Shown one piece after another: positions 1 to 5,561 of a DNA stretch of 8,500 bases. Below the pieces are notes generated by a model. The model did no database searches. It had not been told where the DNA came from and saw nothing but the letters and a program-made list of their open reading frames with translations. Position numbers and translations under genes: made by a program. This DNA is from Caldilinea sp. (GTDB taxonomy: Bacteria > Chloroflexota > Anaerolineae > Caldilineales > Caldilineaceae), in the NCBI GenBank assembly GCA_026389955.1, contig JAPLGY010000202.1:1-8500 (forward strand), in the 5' to 3' direction. How positions within the stretch are numbered: position 1 is the first letter of the stretch; each line of letters opens with the position of its first letter.

Positions 1-2
1 GG

Positions 3-584
3 TTAAGGGCGCCGTGCGTTGGGGGGCTCCACAAGCAACTCGGGCAACCCGGCTGCGTCGGGTGCTGTTTCTTCGTCGGGTTGAATCAGCTCTGCGACAT
101 AGAGAAAAGGGGTCGGGTCGCTGAACCCTCCCCAACCGTCAAAACGGTTGTAAGGACGAAATCGGACTGTAAAATGGAGATGACAGGGGACATTGCGCAG
201 CGCAGCGGTGCGCGCCAGCACGTCGCCTTGCTGGACATGCTGCCCGCTTTCGACCAAAATGGTGCCCAACTGCGCGTAGAGAGATTCTCCCCAGAGATGT
301 TCTACCTTGATATAGAATCCCAACCCGGCTGGATCTCGGCTGATTTCTACCACCCGCCCTTCGGCGGCGGCCAGCACTGGGGTGTTCGGTGCTGCCAGCA
401 GGTCGACCCCTGGGTGCCCTTTGAGCGGGATGCCGTTGTAGGTCTGAGGCGCGTGGTTGTCTGGGCGGGCTCCCCAGCCTTGGAGCACGCTCGCCTCGGT
501 CTGTTCCAGAGGAAGGATCAGGACGATCCCTTCGGGCTCATACTGGCTGGATTGTTGGAGGTAACGCTGGGGACGCATCGGCAT
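3..584 (-). CDS. M23-family (lysostaphin-type) metallopeptidase-like protein, possibly catalytically altered
   Basis: Predicted 193-aa protein whose residues about 50-155 form a peptidase M23 (LytM/lysostaphin-type) domain. The first zinc motif is HPGVD (H57, D61). The HLH motif is at H135-H137, where the second His binds zinc and the first is normally catalytic. Between them is the typical beta-rich stretch with 'APNTPVLAAAEG' and 'GQHVQQGDVLA'. M23 enzymes normally cleave peptidoglycan cross-bridges or stem peptides outside the membrane. Two things are odd. The position that usually reads Y-x-H-L (a catalytic His) reads YAQL, with Q105. There is also no signal peptide or N-terminal TM segment. 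I chose ATG 584; a TTG at 614 would add 10 residues, but neither start has a clear Shine-Dalgarno, and the -35 of the divergent promoter (616-621) abuts the TTG. The fold is fairly secure; peptidase activity is doubtful. Confidence 0.82.
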   Translation of the reverse strand: MPMRPQRYLQQSSQYEPEGIVLILPLEQTEASVLQGWGARPDNHAPQTYNGIPLKGHPGVDLLAAPNTPVLAAAEGRVVEISRDPAGLGFYIKVEHLWGESLYAQLGTILVESGQHVQQGDVLARTAALRNVPCHLHFTVRFRPYNRFDGWGGFSDPTPFLYVAELIQPDEETAPDAAGLPELLVEPPNARRP

Positions 585-615
585 AGATTTTTTGTGATCT
601 GCTGCGCTGTCCAAT

Positions 616-644
616 TAGACAGCGGATCCACAGTTGCATATACT
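616..644 (+). promoter_or_regulatory. Predicted sigma70-type promoter for the FmdB-family gene
   Basis: TAGACA (616-621, 5/6 to TTGACA) and TATACT (639-644, 5/6 to TATAAT) are separated by exactly 17 nt. Transcription would start near 651 and give a leader of about 64 nt before the FmdB-family ATG at 715. This is a consensus match by eye with no experimental support. Confidence 0.5.
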
Positions 645-666
645 CAAGGCTTGTTGAACTACAAAA

Positions 667-695
667 AGTATACGCTGTGTCGGACACAGAGTCCA
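667..695 (-). promoter_or_regulatory. Possible minus-strand promoter for the M23-like gene
   Basis: Read on the minus strand, TGGACT (690-695) and TATACT (667-672) are 17 nt apart. The -10 is good (5/6) and the -35 is moderate (4/6). It would fire towards the M23-like gene with a leader of about 75 nt. The whole spacer is occupied by the palindrome at 675-689, so a protein bound there would block it. Weaker than the plus-strand promoter in the same gap. Confidence 0.35.
675..689. repeat. Perfect 15-bp palindrome, candidate operator
   Basis: CTGTGTC-G-GACACAG is an uninterrupted inverted repeat with 7-bp arms around one central base. It lies between the -35 and -10 of the possible minus-strand promoter and in the leader of the FmdB-family transcript, about 15 nt before its ribosome-binding site. 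A one-base centre makes a poor RNA hairpin, so a binding site for a dimeric repressor is more plausible. I do not recognise the motif as belonging to a specific regulator, and none is encoded in the window. Confidence 0.45.
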
Positions 696-704
696 AACGC
701 ACGT

Positions 705-708
705 GGAG
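705..708 (+). promoter_or_regulatory. Ribosome-binding site that fixes the FmdB-family start
   Basis: GGAG lies 6 nt before ATG 715. An in-frame GTG at 703 would place the start before this site and add four residues that are not part of the family's usual MPIYE start, so 715 is preferred. Confidence 0.6.
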
Positions 709-714
709 AACCGT

Positions 715-1014
715 ATGCCTATCTATGAATTTGTCTGTCACGACTGCAGCCATGAATTTGAAAAGATTCAGGCGTTTTCAGAGAGCAGCACTCCTGCCTG
801 CCCCAACTGCCAGGGGGTTCATGTTCGTCGAAGAATCAGCCAGCCTGCGATCCATTTCAAAGGCAGCGGCTGGTACATCACGGACAGCAAGACATCTTCC
901 AAATCTTCTGTTACGGGCAAGAAGGAAGAGGGTGCTGCTGCCAAAGAAGAAGGGAGCGCGCCCGCCGAGCCCCCCAAAGCGGCGGCAGAGGCTGCGCCGG
1001 CTCAGCCTGATTGA
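715..1014 (+). CDS. FmdB-family zinc-ribbon regulatory-type protein
   Basis: 99-aa protein with the characteristic FmdB/CxxC_CXXC_SSSS zinc-ribbon at residues 1-57. It opens with MPIYEF, has the cysteine pairs C8/C11 and C29/C32 that should bind one zinc, and ends the domain with 'FKGSGWYITD' (48-57), a hallmark of the family. The founder was described next to formamidase and amidase genes as a putative regulator; its biochemical role is unresolved in most bacteria. Residues 58-99 are a low-complexity Ser/Lys then Ala/Glu/Pro tail, probably disordered. The ribbon length is normal. The start is ATG 715 with GGAG 6 nt upstream. A promoter-like pair precedes the gene, and a palindrome sits in its leader. 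Family assignment is secure; function is not. Confidence 0.93.
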   Translation: MPIYEFVCHDCSHEFEKIQAFSESSTPACPNCQGVHVRRRISQPAIHFKGSGWYITDSKTSSKSSVTGKKEEGAAAKEEGSAPAEPPKAAAEAAPAQPD

Positions 1015-1039
1015 AGCCTTCCCGAAATTTGTGTACAAT
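1011..1039 (+). promoter_or_regulatory. Predicted promoter of the small membrane protein gene
   Basis: TTGAAG (1011-1016, 4/6) and TACAAT (1034-1039, 5/6) are 17 nt apart. The -35 overlaps the FmdB-family stop codon. Transcription would begin near 1046, about 95 nt before the next gene. I see no terminator hairpin after the FmdB-family gene, so readthrough from it is also possible. Confidence 0.45.
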
Positions 1040-1139
1040 AAACGCATTCGTTTGCCGCTCCAGGTGCATTCTGCAAGCAATGTCGCGGCCGATTTTGTAA
1101 CCACCACTGAGTAGCGAAGAGAGGCAGGGAGGATGCATG

Positions 1140-1532
1140 ATGACGGTTCCCAAACGGTTTGATGTATTGCGTTTTCTGGGTGCTTTGCTCAAAGTTCTGG
1201 CCTGGATCTCCTTGGTGCTTTCGATCTTGGGGGCGGTCGCTGTCGTGTTGCTCCCACAGATGTTGAGTGGGGCGCTGGGGGAGAATGCCGGGCTGCTGAC
1301 CGCTGCTGGGGGAGGATCCATCGTAGCAGGCGTCGCCGTGCTGCTTGGCGGGCTGCTCTATTTCATTGCGCTCTTCGCCGCAGGGGAATCGATCCATTTG
1401 CAGCTGGCGATCGAAGAAAACACGCGGCTGACCGCTGCACTGCTGCTCAAAATGCACCAAGATACGCAACCTGAACCGCAGCCAGCCAGCTATGCAGGTG
1501 GATTTACCAACGAACCTGCCCCGTACCGTTGA
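1140..1532 (+). CDS. Small two-TM membrane protein of unknown function
   Basis: 130-aa protein I cannot assign to a named family. Two strongly hydrophobic segments are visible at about residues 19-39 and 56-80, joined by a short loop with 'GENAG'. After TM2 comes an amphipathic stretch reading GESIHLQLAIEENTR (82-96), then a hydrophilic Gln/Pro-rich C-terminus. By recollection, a TM segment followed by an 'IEENTR'-like helix recurs in small uncharacterised bacterial membrane proteins; I know of no assigned function. The start is the second of two consecutive ATGs: AGGGAGG at 1126-1132 lies 7 nt before 1140, against 4 nt before 1137. A promoter-like pair lies upstream, and a strong hairpin follows the stop by 30 nt. 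Confidence 0.8.
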   Translation: MTVPKRFDVLRFLGALLKVLAWISLVLSILGAVAVVLLPQMLSGALGENAGLLTAAGGGSIVAGVAVLLGGLLYFIALFAAGESIHLQLAIEENTRLTAALLLKMHQDTQPEPQPASYAGGFTNEPAPYR

Positions 1533-1562
1533 GCAAAAGTGCAGCGTGCCTGCCTTGTGACT

Positions 1563-1596
1563 GCGTGAACCGGCCCTGCTCAGGGCCGGTTCACGC
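1563..1596. terminator. Bidirectional terminator hairpin between convergent genes
   Basis: A perfect 15-bp GC-rich stem (1563-1577 with 1582-1596) closes a 4-nt loop (GCTC). It sits between the stop of the small membrane protein (1532) and the stop of the convergent holin-family gene (1603). On the plus strand it is followed by a T/C-rich but interrupted stretch. On the minus strand no T-run follows, so termination in that direction may rely on the stem alone or on Rho. Confidence 0.8.
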
Positions 1597-1602
1597 TATT
1601 CT

Positions 1603-1953
1603 TCATTCTTCGCTCAGAATGCCGTTGAGCACCATGGTGACGACACTGATAATGACGCTCGCCAGCAGTGCCCACCAGAAATTGTCGATCTGAAAGGACC
1701 CTGGGAAAAACCAGGCGGTGATGTACAGCAGCCATGTGTTGATGACGATTCCAAAAAGACCCAGCGTCAACAGGACCAGCGGGCAGGTCAGGAGCACCAG
1801 CAGCGGTTTGAGAACCGTCATCAACAGCCCGAGCACCGCCGAAATCATCACCAACAGCCCAAAATTGCCTTCAATGTGGATGCCGGGCAGCAGCCAGGTT
1901 GTGATTCCCACGGCGAGGGTCAGCACGATCCAGCGGACCAGAAACGATCGCAT
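1603..1953 (-). CDS. Phage_holin_4_2 / YvlD-family four-TM membrane protein
   Basis: 116-aa integral membrane protein with four predicted TM segments, at about residues 5-23, 31-50, 54-82 and 92-112. The segment 'VLKPLL...CPLVLLTLGLFGIVINTWLLY' matches the signature of the phage holin family 4 superfamily IV (YvlD-like, formerly DUF360). Despite the name, most members are chromosomal, unlinked to phage lysis genes and of unknown function; no lysin or phage gene is nearby here. I chose ATG 1953 because GAGGAG (1961-1966 on the minus strand) lies 7 nt upstream. An in-frame TTG at 1977 would place that site inside the gene. It is divergent from the nucleoside transporter operon and probably shares its promoter region. 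Confidence 0.88.
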   Translation of the reverse strand: MRSFLVRWIVLTLAVGITTWLLPGIHIEGNFGLLVMISAVLGLLMTVLKPLLVLLTCPLVLLTLGLFGIVINTWLLYITAWFFPGSFQIDNFWWALLASVIISVVTMVLNGILSEE

Positions 1954-2054
1954 CGTTTGTCTCCTCTCCAAAAACAAGCCATCTTGCCTCCCCCTGGGCT
2001 CTGCCTAAGGGGAGAATTGGAACAGATTCGTGCATCGGCAAAAGAAAACGATGT

Positions 2055-2086
2055 TTGCTCTTGTCGATGCTTCCGCTATAATAGCA
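2055..2086. promoter_or_regulatory. Transporter operon promoter with possible mirrored minus-strand -10
   Basis: Plus strand: a perfect TATAAT (2077-2082) has TTGCTC (2055-2060, 3/6) 16 nt upstream, giving a start near 2089 and a leader of about 110 nt before the binding-protein gene. Minus strand: the same bases read TGCTATTAT (2086 to 2078), an extended -10 pointing at the holin-family gene. The plus-strand -10 is convincing and its -35 weak. The minus-strand reading has no recognisable -35 and is tentative. Confidence 0.55.
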
Positions 2087-2093
2087 TAAGATC

Positions 2094-2163
2094 GTGTGTT
2101 CTCTATCACTTGGCGGCAAACCTTGTCCCAGCCAGAGAATACACAGCATTGTTTGTGTTTTTT
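2094..2163 (+). promoter_or_regulatory. Structured leader of transporter operon, candidate attenuator
   Basis: Bases 2094-2104 can pair with 2134-2144 (11 bp with one G-U), closing a 29-nt apical region. The 3' arm overlaps a second, shorter stem, 2141-2146 with 2153-2158, immediately followed by six T residues (2158-2163). The two stems exclude each other, the layout of an antiterminator and terminator. The second stem is short and A/T-rich, so it may not terminate efficiently. I do not see the conserved core of the purine riboswitch, nor any other aptamer I recognise. Confidence 0.35.
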
Positions 2164-2199
2164 ACAATCGGTTCCAACATTGAGAGGAGAGAGAAACCC

Positions 2200-3258
2200 A
2201 TGCAGAAGAAGCGATCTGCTGTTTTTTTGTCGATAGCACTGGTCTGTACCCTGTTGCTGTCCGCCTGCACCACAGTGGCCCCTGCCCCCGCCCCTGCTGC
2301 CAGCGCAGACGAACCTGCCGCCCTCCAGATCGGTCTGGTCACAGATGTCGGCCGTGTCAACGACCGCAGCTTCAACCAGTCTGCCTGGGATGGGGTGCTG
2401 CAGGCAGCGGCTGAACTCGGCCTGCAGGAAGGTGAAGAGGTCAAATACATCGAGACCCAAGATTCCAAGGATTACGCCGACAATATCCAGCAGTTTGTCG
2501 ACGCTGGGTTCGACGTGATCGTGACGGTGGGGTTTGCGCTGGGCGAAGCGACCCTGGTGGCCGCACAGGCCCATCCTGACATCTACTTCATCGGGGTGGA
2601 CCAGTTTCAAGGGGAAGCGCTGCCCAATCTGACCGGGCTTGTCTTTCACGAGGATCAGTCGGGCTTTCTGGCGGGTGCTCTGGCCGCCATGTTGAGCAAG
2701 AGCGGCACGATCGCAGCTGTGCTGGGCACCGACCTGGTGCCGCCGGTCGTCGCTTTCAAAGAGGGCTATGAAGCGGGTGCCCGCTTCATCAACCCGGAGA
2801 TCACCATTCTCTCGACCTACCACCCTGGCGAGATCTCGCAGGCGTTCACCGACCCTGAATGGGGCGCCGCGACCGCCAAACAGGCGCTCGACCAGAAGGC
2901 GGATGTGATCTTCGGCGCCGGCGGCATGACCGGCAACGGTGCGCTGCAGGAAGTCGCAGCTGCCCCGGGCGCGGGAACCGAGATTTTCTGCATCGGCGTC
3001 GATACGGACCAGTGGGAGACGCTGCCAGCCGCTCACCCCTGTCTGGTCTCCAGCGCCATGAAGCTGATCACCCCTTCGGTGCTCGACCTGATCACCACCT
3101 ACGCTGCGGATGGCTCGATGACAGCCGGGAACTACTTCGGCGGCGCCGGCCTGGCCCCCTTCCACGATTTCGACGCGCAGATCTCCCCGGAGATCAAGGA
3201 AAAGTTGAACGAGATTGCCGCAGGCCTTGCCGACGGCAGCCTGTCGACGGGATACTGA
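2200..3258 (+). CDS. BMP-family ABC transporter substrate-binding lipoprotein (nucleoside type)
   Basis: 352-aa periplasmic-type binding protein of the Bmp/PnrA family, which deliver purine or other nucleosides to an ABC importer. The N-terminus is a lipoprotein signal: MQKKR, a hydrophobic core, then LSAC with Cys23 as the lipidated residue, followed by an Ala/Pro linker to about residue 41. The mature domain opens with the family hallmark 'TDVGRVNDRSFNQSAW' (48-63), where the Asp and Asn typically contact the nucleoside, and has 'IGVDTDQW' (265-272) near the hinge. Length is normal for the family. The start is ATG 2200, with AGGAG 10 nt upstream and the signal peptide directly after; the frame is open further upstream but that part is non-coding. 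It is the first gene of the importer operon and is followed by a strong hairpin. The exact ligand (purine nucleoside, pyrimidine nucleoside or other) cannot be read from sequence alone. Confidence 0.93.
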   Translation: MQKKRSAVFLSIALVCTLLLSACTTVAPAPAPAASADEPAALQIGLVTDVGRVNDRSFNQSAWDGVLQAAAELGLQEGEEVKYIETQDSKDYADNIQQFVDAGFDVIVTVGFALGEATLVAAQAHPDIYFIGVDQFQGEALPNLTGLVFHEDQSGFLAGALAAMLSKSGTIAAVLGTDLVPPVVAFKEGYEAGARFINPEITILSTYHPGEISQAFTDPEWGAATAKQALDQKADVIFGAGGMTGNGALQEVAAAPGAGTEIFCIGVDTDQWETLPAAHPCLVSSAMKLITPSVLDLITTYAADGSMTAGNYFGGAGLAPFHDFDAQISPEIKEKLNEIAAGLADGSLSTGY

Positions 3259-3300
3259 TCCAGAGCGGTCGTTCGGACCTTCTGTCGACGATCCGTTGGG

Positions 3301-3330
3301 CAAGAGGCAAGGAAAACTCCTTGCCTCTTG
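3301..3330 (+). terminator. Intercistronic hairpin, partial terminator or mRNA stabiliser
   Basis: A perfect 13-bp stem (3301-3313 with 3318-3330) has an AAAC loop and is followed by TCTTATCC, only weakly U-rich. It lies 42 nt after the binding-protein stop and 40 nt before the first permease. Such structures in ABC importer operons commonly protect the upstream message or terminate part of transcription, so that more binding protein than membrane subunits is made. Confidence 0.7.
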
Positions 3331-3370
3331 TCTTATCCGCTGGCCAACTGGACAATTTCCGGGAGGAGCG

Positions 3371-4486
3371 ATGTACATTTTTTCTCTGCGGCGGGCTGGG
3401 CAACTGCTGGCTGTGCCGATCCTGGCCGTATTCTCGGCGCTGCTGGTCGGCGCTCTCCTGATGTGGCTTTTCGGCGACGACCCGCTGGCAGCGTACCGTG
3501 GGCTCTGGGAAGGGGCGTTCGGCAGCCCCCGTGCCTGGTCCACCACGGTTCGTAAGATGACCCCTCTGATTTTGACCGGTCTGTCGGTTTCGATCGCCTT
3601 CAAAGCCGGGCTCTTCAACATCGGCGCCTCCGGACAGTTTATCATCGGCACCGTCTGCTCGGTGGCGGTCGGGGTCAATTTTGAGGGCATGCCGGCGCAC
3701 CTGCTCCTGGCACTCTTGGCAGGAGTCGGCGGGGGGGTGCTGTGGGGCTTGATTCCCGGCCTGCTCAAGGTATTCACCGGCGCGCACGAGGTGATCGTCA
3801 CCATCATGCTTAACTACGTGGCCAGCCTGTTTGCCGCCTGGACGGTCTATGCGGGCGGAACCCAGGGGCAGACCCCAGGTCCCCTGTGGGATGTCAATGC
3901 CGGTCCCATCTCACGCACGGCGGAGGTTCTGGCCAGCGCGCGGCTGCCCTGGATTTTTGGGGAACCCTACCGGGTGCACTGGGGGGTGCTGCTGGCGATA
4001 GGGGTGGCCCTGGCCATGTGGTGGCTGATCTTTAAGACGACGCTGGGGTTTGCCACGCGCACGGTCGGCGCCAACAGCAAAGCCGCCCGCTACGCCGGCA
4101 TCAACGTGCGCTGGATCACGGTGTTGACGCTGATGATCGCCGGCGGCGTGGCTGGGCTGGCGGGGGCGATCGAGACCCTCGGGCTCAACCACCGTTTTGC
4201 CCCAGAATTTACCGGGGGCGTGGGCTTCGACGGGATCACGGTCGCGCTGCTCGGCCAGACCAACCCGCTGGGGGTCCTCTTGTCTGCCTTTTTGCTCGGT
4301 GCCCTGGACGCAGGCAGCGCTCGGATGCAGTTTGACTCGGGGGTAGCCGCTGACATCATTCAGGTCATCCAGGCGTTGGTGCTGACCTTTGTGGCCGCTC
4401 CGGCGATCATCCGGCAGCTCTATCGCCTGCGCAAACCCGGCGACCTGCCGGAGTCAACCGTCTTCAACAGCGGGTGGGGGAGGTAA
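3371..4486 (+). CDS. Nucleoside ABC transporter permease, first subunit (BPD_transp_2)
   Basis: 371-aa polytopic membrane protein of the branched-chain amino-acid/ribose/nucleoside permease superfamily, most like the larger permease of BMP-type nucleoside importers (B. subtilis NupP/YufP type). About nine to ten hydrophobic segments are visible. Diagnostic stretches are 'FKAGLFNIGASGQF' (77-90) and 'GANSKAARYAGI' (233-244), the latter probably the cytoplasmic loop contacting the ATPase. It should pair with the second permease to form the inner-membrane channel. The start is ATG 3371, with GGAGG (3362-3366) 4 nt upstream. The stop is only 5 nt before the next start, so the two permeases are translationally coupled. 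A run of seven G (3731-3737) lies in the gene. Ligand specificity is inferred from operon context. Confidence 0.92.
   Translation: MYIFSLRRAGQLLAVPILAVFSALLVGALLMWLFGDDPLAAYRGLWEGAFGSPRAWSTTVRKMTPLILTGLSVSIAFKAGLFNIGASGQFIIGTVCSVAVGVNFEGMPAHLLLALLAGVGGGVLWGLIPGLLKVFTGAHEVIVTIMLNYVASLFAAWTVYAGGTQGQTPGPLWDVNAGPISRTAEVLASARLPWIFGEPYRVHWGVLLAIGVALAMWWLIFKTTLGFATRTVGANSKAARYAGINVRWITVLTLMIAGGVAGLAGAIETLGLNHRFAPEFTGGVGFDGITVALLGQTNPLGVLLSAFLLGALDAGSARMQFDSGVAADIIQVIQALVLTFVAAPAIIRQLYRLRKPGDLPESTVFNSGWGR
4479..4483 (+). promoter_or_regulatory. Ribosome-binding site of the second permease, inside the end of the first
   Basis: GGAGG sits in the last codons of the first permease, directly before its TAA, and 8 nt ahead of ATG 4492. 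It decides for ATG 4492 over an in-frame GTG at 4474 and implies translational coupling of the two permeases. Confidence 0.65.
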
Positions 4487-4491
4487 TCGGT

Positions 4492-5541
4492 ATGGGGAAT
4501 CGTCTCTTGCGGGGCACCTCACTGCTGGCGATGTTTCTGGCTGTCGCAGCGGTGGTCATGACACTGTTGGTCAACACCACGTCCCTGGGCGAACATCCGT
4601 GGCTGCGTGTTTTTTTTAGCGTGAGCGCCCTCAACTTCACCTTGCGCGCCAGCGTGCCGCTGATCCTGGGCGCGCTGTGCGGCATTCTGTGCGAGCGCAC
4701 CGGGATCGTCAACATCGGGATCGAAGGGATGATGCTGGCAGGCGCCTTTGCGGCGTTCGTGGCCAAGACCAGCACCAACGACTGGCCGCTGTTGGCCAGC
4801 CTGCTCTTTGGCGTGGGGGTCTCCCTGGCTGTCGGCGGAGCGATGGGGCTGCTGCACGCCCTTTTTTCGATCCGCTACCGCATGGATCAGATCATTTCGG
4901 GCACTGTGCTGATCATCCTGGCGGCTGGCATCAGCGCCTATCTTTTCGACCGCGATGCTGTGGCCGAAGGCAAATTTGGGGCGATCGCCCTCCCAGGCCT
5001 CTCTCAGATCCCTGTCTTTGGCGAGGTGTTTTTTTCCAATCCTCCTCTCACCTACCTCGCACTGCTGCTGGTGGTCGTGGTGCATGTGGCGCTCTTTTTC
5101 TCGCGTTGGGGGGTGCGCACGCGCGCCTGCGGCGAACACCCGCGTGCAGCGGATACGGTCGGCATCGACGTCAACCGGTTTCGCTATGTGAACACCATGC
5201 TGGGGGGCATGCTGGCCGGTCTGGCCGGCGGTTTTCTTGTCCTGGAGGCGGTCGGTCAGTTTCAAGAAGGGATGACCGCCGGGCGTGGCTTTATCTCGCT
5301 GGCTGCAATGATCTTTGGGAATTGGATGCCGTTTGGCGCCATGGCGGCGGCCCTGCTTTTCGGGTATACGCAGGCGCTGCAAAACGAGCTGCTGCTGGCC
5401 GGGATCACCACCGTGCCCCGCCAGTTCGTCAGCATGATCCCCTACGTGGTGACGATCGTGGCGGTCTCCGGCTTTGTCGGCCGTGTGCGCCCGCCTGCCG
5501 CTGAGGGCAAAGTCTACGAAACCGAAAGTGGGTCCGAATGA
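4492..5541 (+). CDS. Nucleoside ABC transporter permease, second subunit (BPD_transp_2)
   Basis: 349-aa integral membrane protein, the smaller and more conserved permease of BMP-type importers (B. subtilis NupQ/YufQ type). The hallmark 'ERTGIVNIGIEGMML' (68-82) and the loop 'CGEHPRAADTVGID' (213-226), the likely ATPase-coupling segment, are intact. About eight to nine TM segments are visible. The gene holds T8 at 4610-4617 and T7 at 5029-5035; gaining one T at the T8 would create an immediate TAG. It lies 5 nt after the first permease, and its TGA overlaps an ATG (5538) that is an alternative start for the ATPase. It should heterodimerise with the first permease in the inner membrane. Confidence 0.92.
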   Translation: MGNRLLRGTSLLAMFLAVAAVVMTLLVNTTSLGEHPWLRVFFSVSALNFTLRASVPLILGALCGILCERTGIVNIGIEGMMLAGAFAAFVAKTSTNDWPLLASLLFGVGVSLAVGGAMGLLHALFSIRYRMDQIISGTVLIILAAGISAYLFDRDAVAEGKFGAIALPGLSQIPVFGEVFFSNPPLTYLALLLVVVVHVALFFSRWGVRTRACGEHPRAADTVGIDVNRFRYVNTMLGGMLAGLAGGFLVLEAVGQFQEGMTAGRGFISLAAMIFGNWMPFGAMAAALLFGYTQALQNELLLAGITTVPRQFVSMIPYVVTIVAVSGFVGRVRPPAAEGKVYETESGSE

Positions 5542-5547
5542 GCCAGC

Positions 5548-5553
5548 AAGGAG
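5548..5553 (+). promoter_or_regulatory. Ribosome-binding site that decides the ATPase start
   Basis: AAGGAG lies 8 nt before ATG 5562. The other in-frame ATG (5538, overlapping the permease stop as ATGA) has no comparable site and would put this one inside the gene, so 5562 is preferred. Reinitiation at 5538 through the overlap cannot be excluded. Confidence 0.6.
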
Positions 5554-5561
5554 CATGGCCG

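Noticed and set aside
81..728. 215-codon open frame on the plus strand opposite the M23-like gene
   Set aside because: The minus strand encodes a recognisable M23 domain, and this frame has no motif and overlaps the divergent promoter region.
1603..1953. Prophage remnant suggested by the holin-family name
   Set aside because: The family is mostly chromosomal, and no lysin, integrase, structural gene or attachment site is visible.
1876..2199. Upstream in-frame extension of the binding-protein gene
   Set aside because: The lipoprotein signal begins exactly at ATG 2200 with a ribosome-binding site before it; the upstream part overlaps the holin-family gene and the promoter.
2089..2199. Purine riboswitch in the nucleoside-importer leader
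   Set aside because: The conserved loop and junction sequences of the purine aptamer are not visible; only the hairpin geometry is reported.
3241..3290. Direct repeat CTGTCGACG at 3241-3249 and 3282-3290
   Set aside because: Only 9 bp, one copy lies inside the binding-protein gene, and no mobile element is nearby; chance is likely.
2005..3807. 600-codon open frame on the minus strand
   Set aside because: It is antisense to the binding-protein gene and first permease, is Arg/Gly/His-rich without family motifs, and lacks a ribosome-binding site; it is a shadow of GC-rich codon bias.
4519..5556. 345-codon open frame on the minus strand
   Set aside because: Antisense to the second permease, with His/Gln/Arg-rich low-quality composition and no recognisable domain.
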